NCBI RefSeq assembly: GCF_000699445.3
Contig: NC_067195.1
Span: 64,972,591-65,036,590, forward strand
Reading direction: 5' to 3'
Length of the DNA: 64,000 bases
Source: Schistosoma haematobium
Taxonomy: Eukaryota > Platyhelminthes > Trematoda > Strigeidida > Schistosomatidae
The position numbers were made by a program, and so were the translations under genes. Shown in pieces: positions 47,079-58,493 of this stretch (the stretch's first letter is position 1; the number at the start of each line of letters is the position of its first letter). Under the pieces are notes generated by a model. It was given only the letters and a program-made list of their open reading frames with translations. It had not been told where the DNA came from and did no database searches.

Positions 47079-48195
47079 TTACTTACTTATTTACTCCTGT
47101 TACTCCCAATGAAGCATAGGCAGACGACCAGCATTCTCCATCCCACTCTGTCCTGGGCCTTCTTTTCTGGTTCGATTCAGTTGTTGTTCATTCTTCTCAT
47201 ATCTGTCTCCATTCCTCGTGTTAGTGTTTTTTTATCTTCTTATTCTTTGGCCTTGAGGATTTCGTGTGAGAGCTTGCATTGTGACACAGTAAGGTGCTTT
47301 CTTCATTGTCTTATTCATTTCCAGCTCTTCTTCCCGATTTCTTCCTCTGCTGAGATCTGGCTTGTTCTTTCCCACAGTTGATTGTTGCTAACAGTGTCTG
47401 GCAAATGGGTCCGAAGTATTTTGCGTTGACAGCTGTCAATAAACACTTGTATCTTTTGGATGATGGCTTTCGTAGTTCTCAAATTTTCTGCCCCATACGG
47501 TAGAACTGTCTTGACATTTGTATTGAAAATCCTGACCTTGGTGTTGGTTGACAGTTTCTTTGAGTTTCAGATATTCCTCAGTTGTAAATATGCTGCTCTC
47601 GGTTTGCCGATCCACGCATTCATATCCGCATCAGATCCACCGTATCCATCAATGATGCTCCCCAAATATGTAAAATTTTTTACATCCTTCAAGTCTTCTC
47701 CGTCAAGTGTGATTGGAATGGTGCATGTTGTGTTGCATCGGAGAATCCTGCTTCTCCCTTTGTGTATGTTGGGACCTTCTGCTTCTGAGGCTGCCGCTAA
47801 ACTGGTCGTCTTTGTTTTTGCTTTTGCGATAGGAGGGCCAAATCATCTGAAAAGTCTAGATCATCCAACTGCCATGATGATTTCTTCAATTGTTGGTGGG
47901 CCAACGTCGATTGGGGGGTCCGTGGAGCTGGTTGATTCAAGAGTTCTTTAGGGTGTTTTACCCACCTGTTTCTCTATTCTTCAATGTTGGTGACTATCTT
48001 GCTTTCCTTGTTTTCACTAGTCGTTCTTATTTGTGCTTGTTTGGTTAGCATCAATAAAACTCCTTGTGTATGTGCGACATTTTCTTCTTCATGGCCAGAG
48101 TATAACAGAAGCTAGTCGTTGTCCAACTTGCGTCCAATGTGTTTCACTGATTCCAAGAACCTCCAGGTTGTATCTCCTCACTTCTGCAGCAATAA
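47079..48195 (-). mobile_element. RTE fragment with 3' end and internal deletion
   Basis: The 3' end with a short TTAC-type tail (47079-47095) matches the 3' ends of the two full copies. The RT core is deleted: at about 47870-48040 the sequence skips from the C-terminal region to the pre-RT region and then to the endonuclease N-terminal part (48040-48195, compare 5350-5530). Many stops; dead. Confidence 0.82.
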
Positions 48196-48659
48196 CGAAT
48201 TCCGTTGGGAGATTTCGCCTATCTCCTTACTGCGTATGAATAGATTACTTCTACATTTTATAAGTAATTATATTCTAATGTAAATAGAAAACAAGAGAAT
48301 AATAGTAAATTATTTAATGTATTGTTAGTCGACAAGTCAAATGACTTTTGATATACTTTCTAATCAGTAATTTAATGTAAGTTTGTTAGTTTGTAAATGA
48401 GTTTTGTCTGATGAAGTAACTGTGAGGTACTGACAGAAATGAAGGTGAATGTTGAATATTATATAAGAAGGATTGTTTCAGCGAATAGTTCTCTTTTCGG
48501 CGAATTCATCTTCAAAACTGTACAATTGCATATATATATACTTATTTTTCAGGATGACAGTAATTACAATAATAATGATAATAAACTCCTGTTAGATATG
48601 ATAGCAGTGAGGAAGAATTAACAAATGTACTAAAAAATTTGATTGTGTCTGTGTAGGTA
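48196..48659. other. Spacer, no gene seen
   Basis: AT-rich sequence unrelated to the RTE elements, separating two RTE fragments. Confidence 0.5.
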
Positions 48660-49510
48660 AATATCTGACGTGTTTATATAGGAATTTTGTGCCACCTATA
48701 ACCAATTTGTCGAATGCATATAAATTCGCAAATCTTTCACTATTGTTGTTCCTTTCTCTCAGTCCATGTCGTCCCATGCCATATTCATATCCGGTGTTTT
48801 GCATTCCTACTTTGGCGTCTAGGTCTCCCATCAGGATGGTGAGATCTTTCCTTAGGCACTTCACTATGATTGATGGAAGTCTCTCAGCAAATCGATCCTT
48901 ATTGTGATCGTTGCTATCATTGTTGGGTGCATAGAGGTGGATAATATTCATTGTAATTCCCTCCTTTGTTTTGAAGTATGTTTTGATGATTCTGGATCAA
49001 TGAGACTTTCATCCTATAAGTGAGTTACACGCTTCTTGGGATAGCTTCAAAGCAACTTCATGAGTTCACGGAGCATTTTCTTTTTCGTGAGTAGAATTCA
49101 GCCGCACCTCTTCCGAAGCTTATCTTTTCTATCCAGCTTGGGACTAATTAGTTTCACTTATTATGTGAACCACTGAGTTGTATTTTCTCATTTCTGCAGC
49201 TATTTGACTTGTCTTCCATTTTTCTCACATTGTACAGATATTATATATATTTATGTTAATTGTTGCTCTGGATATCAAAATAAGGATCAGTCTCGCAATT
49301 TCCAAATAATCTCGGCTTTCATCACAATGTACCGTAATTCTTCTGAATGAAGGTCTTCCAACTTAGAGGGCGGAGTTTAAATGGCCTGGCGTTTTTTATG
49401 AGTGTTGATTTCCACGGGATGAAGGTGATGACCTCATGCCTAACCCTTTTCCTTTACCTGGGCTTTAGATTGGCGGTAACTCAAGAAGTGCTTCAAGCGA
49501 AGTTTGTGAT
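48660..49510 (-). mobile_element. RTE 5' fragment (endonuclease)
   Basis: The endonuclease region and 5' leader of an RTE element on the - strand ([13 protein letters not shown] at about 48840-48800; leader remnant with cctgggctttagattggc near 49460). It repeats the segment already present at 48040-48195, so it is a separate insertion and not the other half of that fragment. Confidence 0.8.
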
Positions 49511-51690
49511 TAGAAATATGATGGAAAATAGACAAGAAAAAACCCATTAACCTGGCGCTGATTGTATTTTGTGCTACCCTAACCAGTTGATTTGTGAAAA
49601 GCTCCATAGATGCCAGATCGGTGGTAGTAAGCAGAAGATCGTGCGTTTATCATGACAATTCTTTACGACAATAGTGAGTGTACTTTGGGATCGGCTGAAT
49701 TTGAGCGTTATCGGTAGGTCCAGTGAGCCATCTGTCTATTTCAAGTAAAAATTAAGAAAGGATATATATTTTTCATTAGAAAGCATGAACATTGGTACAG
49801 TGAGGCACGAAATATCTATGAGTCATGCTTCGTCATACAATTCATTTTTTCTAGTACAATCCCAAAGAAGAAAAGCGAAGGAAATTGATCTTAGAGTCTT
49901 ATATGTTTTAGGTATGTAGAAGGTCTATGATGTATGAGTAGGGTCCAGTCTTATAAACGTACATAATCCATCTAACATGCGTATAACCAAAGAAAGACAG
50001 TTCCATAATAATGTGAACTTGATGAGGAGGAAGTTTTCTAGAGTTTTTGGTCTATATTTTTGGACTTTAACTGTAGATAAGTTATCTCAGGGGTCGTATA
50101 TCTGTGCGCCTTGGGTAAGAACTCTAATTCATTTGGAATAATTAAGATTTTTAAGAAGCTTGAAGTAACGGTGGTCATTGGGCAAACCAGTTTAAAGCTT
50201 TTTGCGAGTGAAATCCGGTTGGATTCCTTTCACTTTAAGTACGTCCGATTGGCGTCAGTTGAGAAATTGGAAAGAACAGGATTCAACGATTGCTATTATA
50301 TGTATCTTGTAAAGGATGATTTTAGATCCATTTTGAAAGAAGTTACAAAGAATGAGGCCTAGCCATTTCAGCACTTTAGATGCTCTAGTGGAGATATGTT
50401 CAGAGAACTTTTGACTGTGGGAGTAATGTACCTCGAGTTCACTTATTGACGTGAGTGTGGGCTGGACGTTCTCGTCAAATGTTAGACTTTTCTGACAGAT
50501 GTATCTCCAGCAAATAGTCAGACGCATTTCGCTGTGTTGAGTTCTAAGCCAAAGAGCTTATAATAAAGGGAATAAGAATGTGCATATGATACAGTTATTT
50601 CATGGTTATACAATAAGAATATATATAATAACAGTCTATAAGTGGATCCTAGCAGTAGCCATTTACTCATTCTCTTTTCATATATAAAAGAAATTGTAGG
50701 ATTTCTTTTTAAGGACATGCTCCCTCACCCAGTTGGTTGACAAATCTCTCTTCACTAGCAATAATTTATGTTGTCTGTGTCTACACTGTGATTATGATCT
50801 AGCGTATGGAATATAGTCATAATAATAAGAGTAAGAAATGTGAAATTTTCCTCACACCACCAGTTTAATATCCCTAAAAGGAATGTCGGATGTTAGACAA
50901 CCATCTGTATGTTTAGCTTATTCACGCTGTTAGAATACATGTGTAAATTGACTAAAACTTAATGAAGAAGTATATAGACCACAAACGTCTGTGATGCTCG
51001 TCGAATGATTGAGGGCTTGCTCTAGATAGATGGAAATGGTTTGGCTGACAAGTTAACGTCGAAGTCACGCCTCACGGTTAGTACTTAAGTGGATTACCAT
51101 TTCATTGTATTCAGGTACTATAGCTACTTTGGTGACTGTACAACACAAACTACGTTATCACACAAATATGTTAGTAAGAGTAGGTACAGAAAACAAAACG
51201 TAGCCACCACCGCATGGACCAGTTCATAACGTGGAATTGACTGATGCTCGTCAGTCGTCTTTGACCTTGACGAGGATCGCTGAACTGTTTGATGTTCTGT
51301 GACCAAACTGCCGCATGATTTGGCTGAGATCCAGTGACGTTCTGTTAATCCTACAGGTGCAGCAACTTGACCTACGTCGTTCTAGGCTGTTTGCTGGTCA
51401 TCGTAATCGGGTAGGAACAATTTTTGTTGATAGATACCTTAGCTAGAATTCGTTGTCATGTAAGTAGTTTGAGAGCAACCTCCTTACTAAAACAACTCCA
51501 ATCCAGTTTGATAAATGATGTAAAGGTTTAATACTGAGGCGGAGATTATTAAGAGTTTATAATTTTTTGGCTTAGTTTTTGCGCATTATTTTTCGTCTAC
51601 GTTCACGGTCACGCACTTTTTCAAAATAAGGACTTAGTTTTCGATTGATGGCTTATTGTCCAAACAACACTTTTTCAGTATTAAGGAAAA
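49511..51690. other. No confirmed gene; possible worn LINE RT piece
   Basis: The - strand frame 50527-50255 has spaced similarity to the region after the RT palm in CR1/Jockey LINEs (LTFDENVQ, then ASKVLKWLGLILCNFF). That is too weak to call. The rest is AT-rich with no feature. Confidence 0.3.
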
Positions 51691-51696
51691 CAGTTG

Positions 51697-51862
51697 ATGA
51701 TGCACTTTATGGCGTCCAGAGTTCGAAGAATGCTTTTTTTATATAAAAACAATAAAAACAACCAAAATAATGTAGATTCCAAAACAAATCAGGATGTTAA
51801 AAGTATTCCTTTTGATAAAAAGAAGTTCGACTTGAGAAAAGTTGAATTACTACGCACCGTCG
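51697..51862 (+). CDS. Possible coding exon of an unknown gene
   Basis: An open frame with several early ATGs (MMHFMASRVRRMLFLYKN, then a Lys/Asn-rich stretch, then FDKKKFDLRKVELLRTV) that ends at a strong donor, gtaaga, at 51863. The upstream in-frame stop is 15 bases before the ATG, which favours a first exon; an AG just before it (51692-51693) would also allow an internal exon. No family is recognised and no partner exon was identified downstream, where an RTE element is inserted 1 kb later. Confidence 0.3.
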
Positions 51863-52853
51863 GTAAGATATATTGTTTTTATTTAGTTTTTTGGAATTTT
51901 TTGTCTCCATTAAACTTGGAAGTTGCAATATTTTTATACAACGTTTGAAACTATATATACGGTTCCCAAGTTTTTCTAAATTTAAGAATAATTTTTTATT
52001 TCCCTCACCTGACAACAAAGCGGAGTTAAGGCCGTTTTGCGTGATGCCTTCAACTCGGCTACATCAAACCATTTTTGGCCAAAATATCTTTACTGTAAAT
52101 CAAGACGCAAGGTTTATCATAAGTTCACCGATCTACTACCCTTATTATTAAGGACTGAAGAAAGATCGTGTCTTATGATATTTTTCTTCCTTATAGGTAC
52201 GTACGTACTTATTCCTTGCGAACAGTAGATTTGGTACTCAGTGCGAGTGGACAGATAAAGACACGCAGATAAATCAGCCTCAGTACTATTCAACTTGAGT
52301 TAGAAATCGAGTTTCCCTTCAAAGTGATGGGTAAAATTCTCACCGATATACGATTTAAAGGCGAATTTATCAGCGTACAGCTTTTCACCACAGAAAATGT
52401 TTCCACATATTTTCTTGGTTGACGATTTGTACTGTACAGTTAGAATTCTCATTGACAGTTGATGGTTAAGGTTAAAAATTAGATTTATGGTTTCCATCAC
52501 GAACTAACATCAGGTATAGTGCCAAAACTCTTTAGCCAAATGTATGGATGAATTTCGCGCCAAAAATCGAGACTCATTATTTTATATCTGATTGGTTATT
52601 CCATAAATTATAGTCTCGCCCCTATTACAGTAAGGTGTTGCCATCACTAAGTTAAAATTAGATAAGCGTAATATATGTTCCACACATCAGTAATCCCCCA
52701 TCAGTTGTCCAAGTGTTCATACTTATGTCATTTTGGTTTACGTGAATACTGGTTATAAAAAACAAGGTTTTAGGCTTAAGATAATGTTGAAATTCAACAG
52801 TGTTCTCCAGGATTATCGAGGTCTTAGTGTTTTAAGACAGATGATGGGGAAAA
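51863..52853. other. No gene confirmed
   Basis: Several overlapping short frames (51873-52228 +) without splice-phase support. Confidence 0.4.
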
Positions 52854-52866
52854 TATGAACAAATAA
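52854..52866. repeat. Target-site duplication of RTE copy 2 (3' flank)
   Basis: tatgaacaaataa, identical to 56085-56097. Flanking bases differ on both sides. Confidence 0.92.
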
Positions 52867-52879
52867 CTTTTTTACTTAC

Positions 52880-55144
52880 TTACTTACACCTGTTACTCCT
52901 CGTGAAGGAGCATAGGTCGCTCACCAGCATTCTCCATCCAACCCTGTCCTGGGCAATCCTTTCCAGCTCCTTCCAGTTGTAATTCATCCTTTTCATATCT
53001 GCTTCTATTATCCGACGTAATGTGTTCTTTGGCCTTCCTCTTTTCCGCTTCCCTTCAGGATTCCAAGTTAGAGCTTGCCTCGTGATGCAGTTTGACGATT
53101 TGCGTAATGTATGTCCTATCCATTTCCATCGTCTTTTCCTAATTTCCTCTTCAGCTGGAAGTTGGTTTGTTCTCTCCCACACAAGGCTATTGCTGATGGT
53201 ATCCGGCCAATGGATGTTGAGTATCTTGCGTAGACAGCTATTTATAAATACTTGTACCTTCTTGATGGTGGTTGTTGTAGTTCTCCAAGTTTCAGCTCCA
53301 TACAGTAGAATTGCCTTGACGTTCGTATTGAAGATTCTCACTTTGATATTGGTTGAAAGTTGTTTTGAGTTCCATATGTTCTTCAATTGTAGGAATGCGA
53401 CCCTTGCTTTGCCAATCCTCGCCTTTACGTCTGCATCTGAACCTCCATGTCTATCGACGATGCTTCCCAGATATGTGAAGGATTCTACATCTTCCAGAGT
53501 TTCGCCATCAAGGGTGATTGGATTGCTGTTCTCCGCTTTGAATTTGAGGACCTTGGTTTTCCCTTTGTGTATGCTGAGGCCTACTGATGCAGAGACTGCT
53601 GCTACATTGGCTGTCTTTATCTGAATCTGTTCACGTGTACGTGATAGGAGGGCTAGGTCATCTGCGAAGTCCAGATCGTCTAATTGGTTCTGAGCTGTCC
53701 ATTGTATTCCGTGTTTTCCTTCAGATGTCGAGGTCTTCATAATCCAGTCGACCACCAGAAGAAAGAGGAAGGGAGAGAGTAAACAGCCTTGTCTGACTCC
53801 GGTCCTTACTTGGAATGCATCTGTCAGCTGTCCTCCATGCACTACTTTGCACTGTAGTCCGTCGTATGAGTTCCGGATAATATTGACAATCTTCTCAGGA
53901 ACTCCGTAGTGTCGAAGAAGTTTCCATAATGTCCTCCTATCTACACTGTCGAATGCCTTTTCATAATCAATGAAGTTGATGTATAGTGACGAGTTCCACT
54001 CAACTGATTGTTCGACGATGATCCGTAGTGTTGCAATTTGGTCTGTGCACGACCGATCCTTTCGGAATCCAGCTTGTTGATCTCGAAGTTGGGCATCTAC
54101 TGCATCCTTCATCCGGTTCAGCAACACCCTGTTGAAGACTTTCCCTGGTATTGACAGTAGTGTAATGCCTCTGTAGTTTTCACATTTGCTCAGATCTCCT
54201 TTCTTTGGAATCTTGATGAGGTGTCCTTCTTTCCAGTCCATCGGCACTTGTTCCTCCTCCCAAATCTTTTTGAATAGAGGGTAAAGCATGCTTGTGGTTA
54301 CTTCGACGTCTGATTTCAGTGCTTCAGCTGGTATGTTGTCGGGTCCTGCTGCTTTCCCGTTCTTGATTTGTCTGACGGCCATTGTAATTTCTTCCGTCGT
54401 TGGTGGGTTGACATCTATAGGAAGATCTGTGTGTGCTGCTTCGATGTTCGGTGGATTCATTGGAGCCGGCCTATTCAGGAGTTCCTCGAAGTATTCTACC
54501 CATCTGTTTCGCTGTTGTTGAATTTCAGTGATTGGCTTGCCTTCTTTGTCTTTGGCCGGCCTCTCTGGTTTACTGTATTTCCCTGATAGTTTCTTCGTTG
54601 TATCGTAGAGCTGTTTCATATTTCCTTCTCTAGCAGCTTTTTCTGCCGTCGTTGCTAATTCTTCCACGTATTTCTTCCTGTCGGCTCTAATGCTCCTCTT
54701 CACTTGCTTGTTTGCTTCTATGTATTCAGCTTGTGCTTGGACTTTCTCTGCTCGTGTTCGGCTGTTGTTAATTGCTGTCTTCTTGTTCTTCCTTTCTTTG
54801 ATCTTGTCCAGTGTTTCTATAGAGATCCATTCCTTATGATGGTGTTTCTTTAGGCCCAGAACCTCTTGACACGTTGAAGTCAATGTTTCTTTGATGCCTT
54901 TCCAGTTGTCCTCCATGGTGGTTTCTTCTTCCTTCAGTAGATCTTGAAAGGCTTGGAATCTGTTGTTGAGAGCTATCTTGAATTCATTGAGTTTGTCAGG
55001 ATCTCGAAGGAAGGCTGTATTGAACCTTTGTATTGCTGTTTGTCCACTTGTCCAGTTCTTTTTTAGCTTCAGTTTTAAATTGGCTACAACTAGGTGGTGA
55101 TCTGAAGCTACGTCAGCTCCTCTCCTGGTTCTCACATCTTCCAT
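52880..55144 (-). CDS. RTE copy 2 reverse transcriptase and C-terminal domain
   Basis: 754 codons with no stop. It begins [11 protein letters not shown] and has the endonuclease end ([16 protein letters not shown], 15-30), a basic helical linker (100-225), RT fingers ([16 protein letters not shown], about 262-277; [19 protein letters not shown], about 324), palm A ([10 protein letters not shown], 393-402), [17 protein letters not shown] (about 451-467), palm C FADDLALL (493-500) with both catalytic Asp, and a C-terminal domain with [13 protein letters not shown] and a basic Arg/Lys/Gly patch. All expected RT motifs are present. The first residues listed may not be a true start because the frame should be continuous with the endonuclease. 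Confidence 0.94.
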   Translation of the reverse strand: MEDVRTRRGADVASDHHLVVANLKLKLKKNWTSGQTAIQRFNTAFLRDPDKLNEFKIALNNRFQAFQDLLKEEETTMEDNWKGIKETLTSTCQEVLGLKKHHHKEWISIETLDKIKERKNKKTAINNSRTRAEKVQAQAEYIEANKQVKRSIRADRKKYVEELATTAEKAAREGNMKQLYDTTKKLSGKYSKPERPAKDKEGKPITEIQQQRNRWVEYFEELLNRPAPMNPPNIEAAHTDLPIDVNPPTTEEITMAVRQIKNGKAAGPDNIPAEALKSDVEVTTSMLYPLFKKIWEEEQVPMDWKEGHLIKIPKKGDLSKCENYRGITLLSIPGKVFNRVLLNRMKDAVDAQLRDQQAGFRKDRSCTDQIATLRIIVEQSVEWNSSLYINFIDYEKAFDSVDRRTLWKLLRHYGVPEKIVNIIRNSYDGLQCKVVHGGQLTDAFQVRTGVRQGCLLSPFLFLLVVDWIMKTSTSEGKHGIQWTAQNQLDDLDFADDLALLSRTREQIQIKTANVAAVSASVGLSIHKGKTKVLKFKAENSNPITLDGETLEDVESFTYLGSIVDRHGGSDADVKARIGKARVAFLQLKNIWNSKQLSTNIKVRIFNTNVKAILLYGAETWRTTTTTIKKVQVFINSCLRKILNIHWPDTISNSLVWERTNQLPAEEEIRKRRWKWIGHTLRKSSNCITRQALTWNPEGKRKRGRPKNTLRRIIEADMKRMNYNWKELERIAQDRVGWRMLVSDLCSFTRSNRCK

Positions 55145-55898
55145 TGTCCTTCGGAATTTTTTTGATGCAAATATGGTCTATTTGGTTCTCTGTAGTGTGG
55201 TCCGGTGAGATCCATGTAGCCTTGTGTATACGTTTGTGTGGAAATATTGTGCCTCCTATGACTAATTTGTTGAATGCACACAAATTTGCAAATCTTTCTC
55301 CATTTTCGTTCCTCTCTCCCAGTCCATGTCGTCCCATAATATCTTCATATCCAGTGTTGTCTATTCCGACCTTGGCATTTAGATCTCCCATCAGAATGGT
55401 GAGGTCCTTTCTTGAGCATTTCTCTATGATTGACTGCAGCCGCTCGTAGAATTGATCTTTAATGTCGTCGTTGCTATCATTGGTGGGTGCATAACATTGG
55501 ATAATATTCATTAAGATCCCCTCCTTCTTTGTTTTGAATGATGCTTTGATGATTCTGGATCCGTGGGATTCCCATCCTACAAGTGCATTTCGTGCTACTT
55601 TGGACAGCATTAGAGCAACTCCCTGTGTGTGTGGAGCATTTTCCTCTTCGTGACCGGAGTATAGCAGCATCTCTCCCGTAGCTAGCCTTTTCTGTCCAGC
55701 TTGAGTCCAGTGGGTTTCGCTGATTCCCAGTACTGCCAAGTTGTATCTCCTCATTTCCGTTGCTATTTGGCTGGTCTTCCCGGTTTCCCACATTGTTCTA
55801 ACGTTCCATGTACCTATAAAAATTTTTGCTCTGGTTGTTAGAAGGGGCATCGGCCTCGTGGCTTCCGAAGGAATTCGGCTTTCACCATGAAGCGTCAT
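55113..55898 (-). CDS. RTE copy 2 endonuclease (N-terminal part of the element protein)
   Basis: 261 codons from [15 protein letters not shown]. It is an apurinic/apyrimidinic-like endonuclease: [13 protein letters not shown] near residue 34, [35 protein letters not shown], and QIDHICI at the end. The SDHH motif that closes the domain is encoded in the next frame (55144 down), so the break falls inside the domain. The shift sits in an A-rich tract near 55155-55165, where copy 1 has two more bases. Without the shift it would run straight into the RT frame. Confidence 0.92.
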   Translation of the reverse strand: MTLHGESRIPSEATRPMPLLTTRAKIFIGTWNVRTMWETGKTSQIATEMRRYNLAVLGISETHWTQAGQKRLATGEMLLYSGHEEENAPHTQGVALMLSKVARNALVGWESHGSRIIKASFKTKKEGILMNIIQCYAPTNDSNDDIKDQFYERLQSIIEKCSRKDLTILMGDLNAKVGIDNTGYEDIMGRHGLGERNENGERFANLCAFNKLVIGGTIFPHKRIHKATWISPDHTTENQIDHICIKKIPKDNGRCENQERS

Positions 55899-55899
55899 A

Positions 55900-56084
55900 A
55901 TTCTTCTAAATGAAGACCTTCTAACTCTCAGGGCAGAGTTAAAATGGTTTGAATTATTTTTCTGGTAAGCGTTTTTTTAGCGAGTTAGTTTTCTACGGGA
56001 TGGGGACGCTAACCCCATGCCCAACCCTCCTCCTTTACCCGGGCTTGGGACCGGCAGTAACTCTAGAAGAGCTACAGGCGGAGT
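55900..56084 (-). promoter_or_regulatory. RTE 5' leader (probable internal promoter / structured RNA)
   Basis: A GC-rich 5' region starting CTCCGCCTG and containing TGCCGGTCCCAAGCCCGG, followed by GGAGGAGGGT. The same block is at 5837-5700 in copy 1 and, worn, near 49510-49430. LINE 5' ends carry internal promoters, and some RTE/R2 families carry self-cleaving RNAs here; function in this copy is inferred. Confidence 0.5.
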
Positions 56085-56097
56085 TATGAACAAATAA
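56085..56097. repeat. Target-site duplication of RTE copy 2 (5' flank)
   Basis: tatgaacaaataa, identical to 52854-52866. It fixes the 5' end of the element at 56084. Confidence 0.92.
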
Positions 56098-58228
56098 GAA
56101 ATAACATTATAGTTACCCAGTTGAAATATGAAGCGAAAGTTTATTTTTTTGGAGCCGGGAGAGTTGTTTATAACAGTGGTTTTAAATGAAATCAAAAGTT
56201 TGAAGTTAAAAGCAAGTATCTATCATGTCAATAAAATTTTAATCTTGACGGAGCGATGTATTTTCACCAGCTTTTTTACGAAGGTGGTGTAAATTTTGAT
56301 AAGCAAAATTCTCAGTGAATATTTGCTGTGACTATGTAGTTTGTTTCACTTTTTGTCGCGGCTATAACCATTCAGATATTATTTTCTAATTATTAATTTT
56401 GACACTACTCAGCTTAATCTCAGAAAGTTATCACATTTCAAAATATTTAATCATGCGGGTTGCCCACGCCCCAGGCATATATTTTATAAGTTCAGAGAGA
56501 CTGGCTTATTGAATGTCAAACTGTGGAAGCGGATTGTTTTATTAGTTGTTACGATGATTTTAAAATTGATCACAAGTTCATAAATTCTCAACTATGAACC
56601 CGTATCTTCGCCAAATGGTATGAAAAAATGAAGTTTTGGATAAAGTGACTCAATTTCTGTTACCAAATGACTGCCAAAACTGTTGCTAGATTTCTGAACC
56701 TTGAGGTATGAAGTCAGGGTATGATGTGTTCCACTTGTGCCACTTGACGATGATATATACAAATAACCTGGTGTTTTGGATATGTTGTGCTCTCTGAGTT
56801 CGACCGTTTAATCGCACTATCATTATATATATAAGTTGATGACTAGATGGTATTACGTTTTCTTCTCTAGTTTGTAAAGGTTCACCAAGGCACGGACTTC
56901 TGAATTCGTATGTATTACTTAAAAATATGGTTAGTACGTGTAAAATATATCCTTAAGTATGTGTTTGGAACAAAGAATTCAGTGACTCTGCATATTTAAG
57001 ACTACCCAGTGAATAGTTCACTCATGCTAATCAGCTTTTTCACTGTTGATGGATTAGTTATGACATACTGTTTGGTAGAACTTGGTAATCCATTTAGCCT
57101 CAATTTTATTTAATTTCAACTTATACTGGTCGGTTCCATTTTTGTTACATCAAAGCTGCGGTTACGCATGGAAGTAGTCTGTTATCTTAAGTGGTTAAAA
57201 TTCTACTGTTATATGTTTATGCGTGATGATTAATACTCGGAACTAAGACTGACTTATATACAAATTATGACCTTTCATTTACCTATTGTTAGGTCAGACA
57301 ACTTTATTAATAACAAATACCCATGTTTAATCACAATATCTATGCAGCGAAAAAACATTTCAAAAGGTTAGTCACAATAAAACGTTGGAAGCAAAGAATG
57401 TGGGTCTGTTAATTAGTTTTTATTGAGCTATAATTTCCCTATCCAGTTGAATATCGTCATCAGGTCAATAAGTTCGATAGCTTCGGGAAAATACGTAGCA
57501 TTAAGGTCTTTATTGATGATTATGATAAAATAAAAATTATCAAATTGTTTAACATTCAACAATAATTGAGTCGATTCTAACAAATATGGTCTGCTTTTGA
57601 TTAATATTAAAAATAAAGGTTGTAAGTAGACGTCTTAAGTAGCGAATTAAATGAATTTAGCTCTATTGAAGCGGGAAAACAGACAGATTAGTACAAGAGG
57701 CATAACTAGAGAGCTGATTTACTGAGAACTGCCTATCATGGCTGAACTAAAAGGGGATAAGTGAGAAGAGGAATTTCCCTTTTACACACTTGATCAACTG
57801 TGGACATCAAGTTGATGAGATTTAGATGTTCAACATTATATATTCCAGACCATTCAGTTTACTTCTGCATTAATTGCATGAATAAAGTCTAGTTAATTAC
57901 GACCAAAAATGTTATGGTGAGGAAGGATTACAATAATGCATTTATTTATTTACTATGTTAAGACATTTTGTAAAACCCCACATTTGCTAGTACGGGATAT
58001 ATCGTCAAGTTTTGCAGCTCACAAAGAAGATATACAATATCTTCAGTAGGCATGTTACACGCCTATTTCAACTGATTATTAAGTCTTTTATTGTTAGTTG
58101 TGAATGTTAATTAGAAAACATGGCTGTGAAATATATTTGTTTTACTCTGAAAGATATGTCTTATGATCTCAATACAAAGATAATTATAAGGATCAATAGC
58201 ATTAACTAAATATAATTTCTCAGAACAG
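56098..58228. other. No gene seen
   Basis: AT-rich, with no supported coding sequence and no recognised mobile element. Confidence 0.5.
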
Positions 58229-58493
58229 ATGAATATAACTCAACGTCCAAGGTTTAAAAAAGTGAAACTGATCGATATTTTATTATGGCTAATTCCATTG
58301 TGTGTATTTTGTTACTGTAATTAATAAGCCAAAAGCCCACCATGATAAAACACACTCAAATACTTCTACTTGTGTCAATCACAAACGTAATACGGTTGGA
58401 ATAGTTTGGCTCACAGCTTTAGAGCTAGGACAAAATCAAGAATTTGTTTATCAACATGAAAAAATTATAGAAAAATTCAGTGACTTAAGATAG
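58229..58493 (+). pseudogene. Possible small membrane-anchored protein, frame-shifted
   Basis: An ATG at 58229 opens a 31-codon frame: a basic head (MNITQRPRFKKVK) and a hydrophobic segment (LIDILLWLIPLCVFCYC) shaped like a signal anchor, then a stop at 58322. The overlapping +1 frame continues with a hydrophilic stretch (KPKAHHDKTHSNTS) and EFVYQHEKIIEKFSDLR to a stop at 58491. A one-base change, or an intron I cannot place, would join them into a type II membrane protein start. The family is unknown and it may be chance. Confidence 0.25.

Larger units (their letters stand above)
52867..56084 (-). mobile_element. RTE-clade (SR2-like) LINE, full length, nearly intact
   Basis: A complete 3.2-kb non-LTR element on the - strand, bounded by a 13-bp target-site duplication (52854-52866 and 56085-56097). 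It has a GC-rich 5' leader (56084 to about 55900), one long endonuclease-RT reading frame interrupted by a single frameshift near 55150, almost no 3' UTR, and a short T-run plus TTAC-type tandem tail (52867-52886 on +). Compared with the copy at 2631-5837 it has far fewer disruptions and is probably the most recent insertion in the window. Confidence 0.95.

Noticed and set aside
48405..48425. CTGATGAAG as a further hammerhead core on +
   Set aside because: No GAAAC box, stem II or cleavage triplet at a workable distance.
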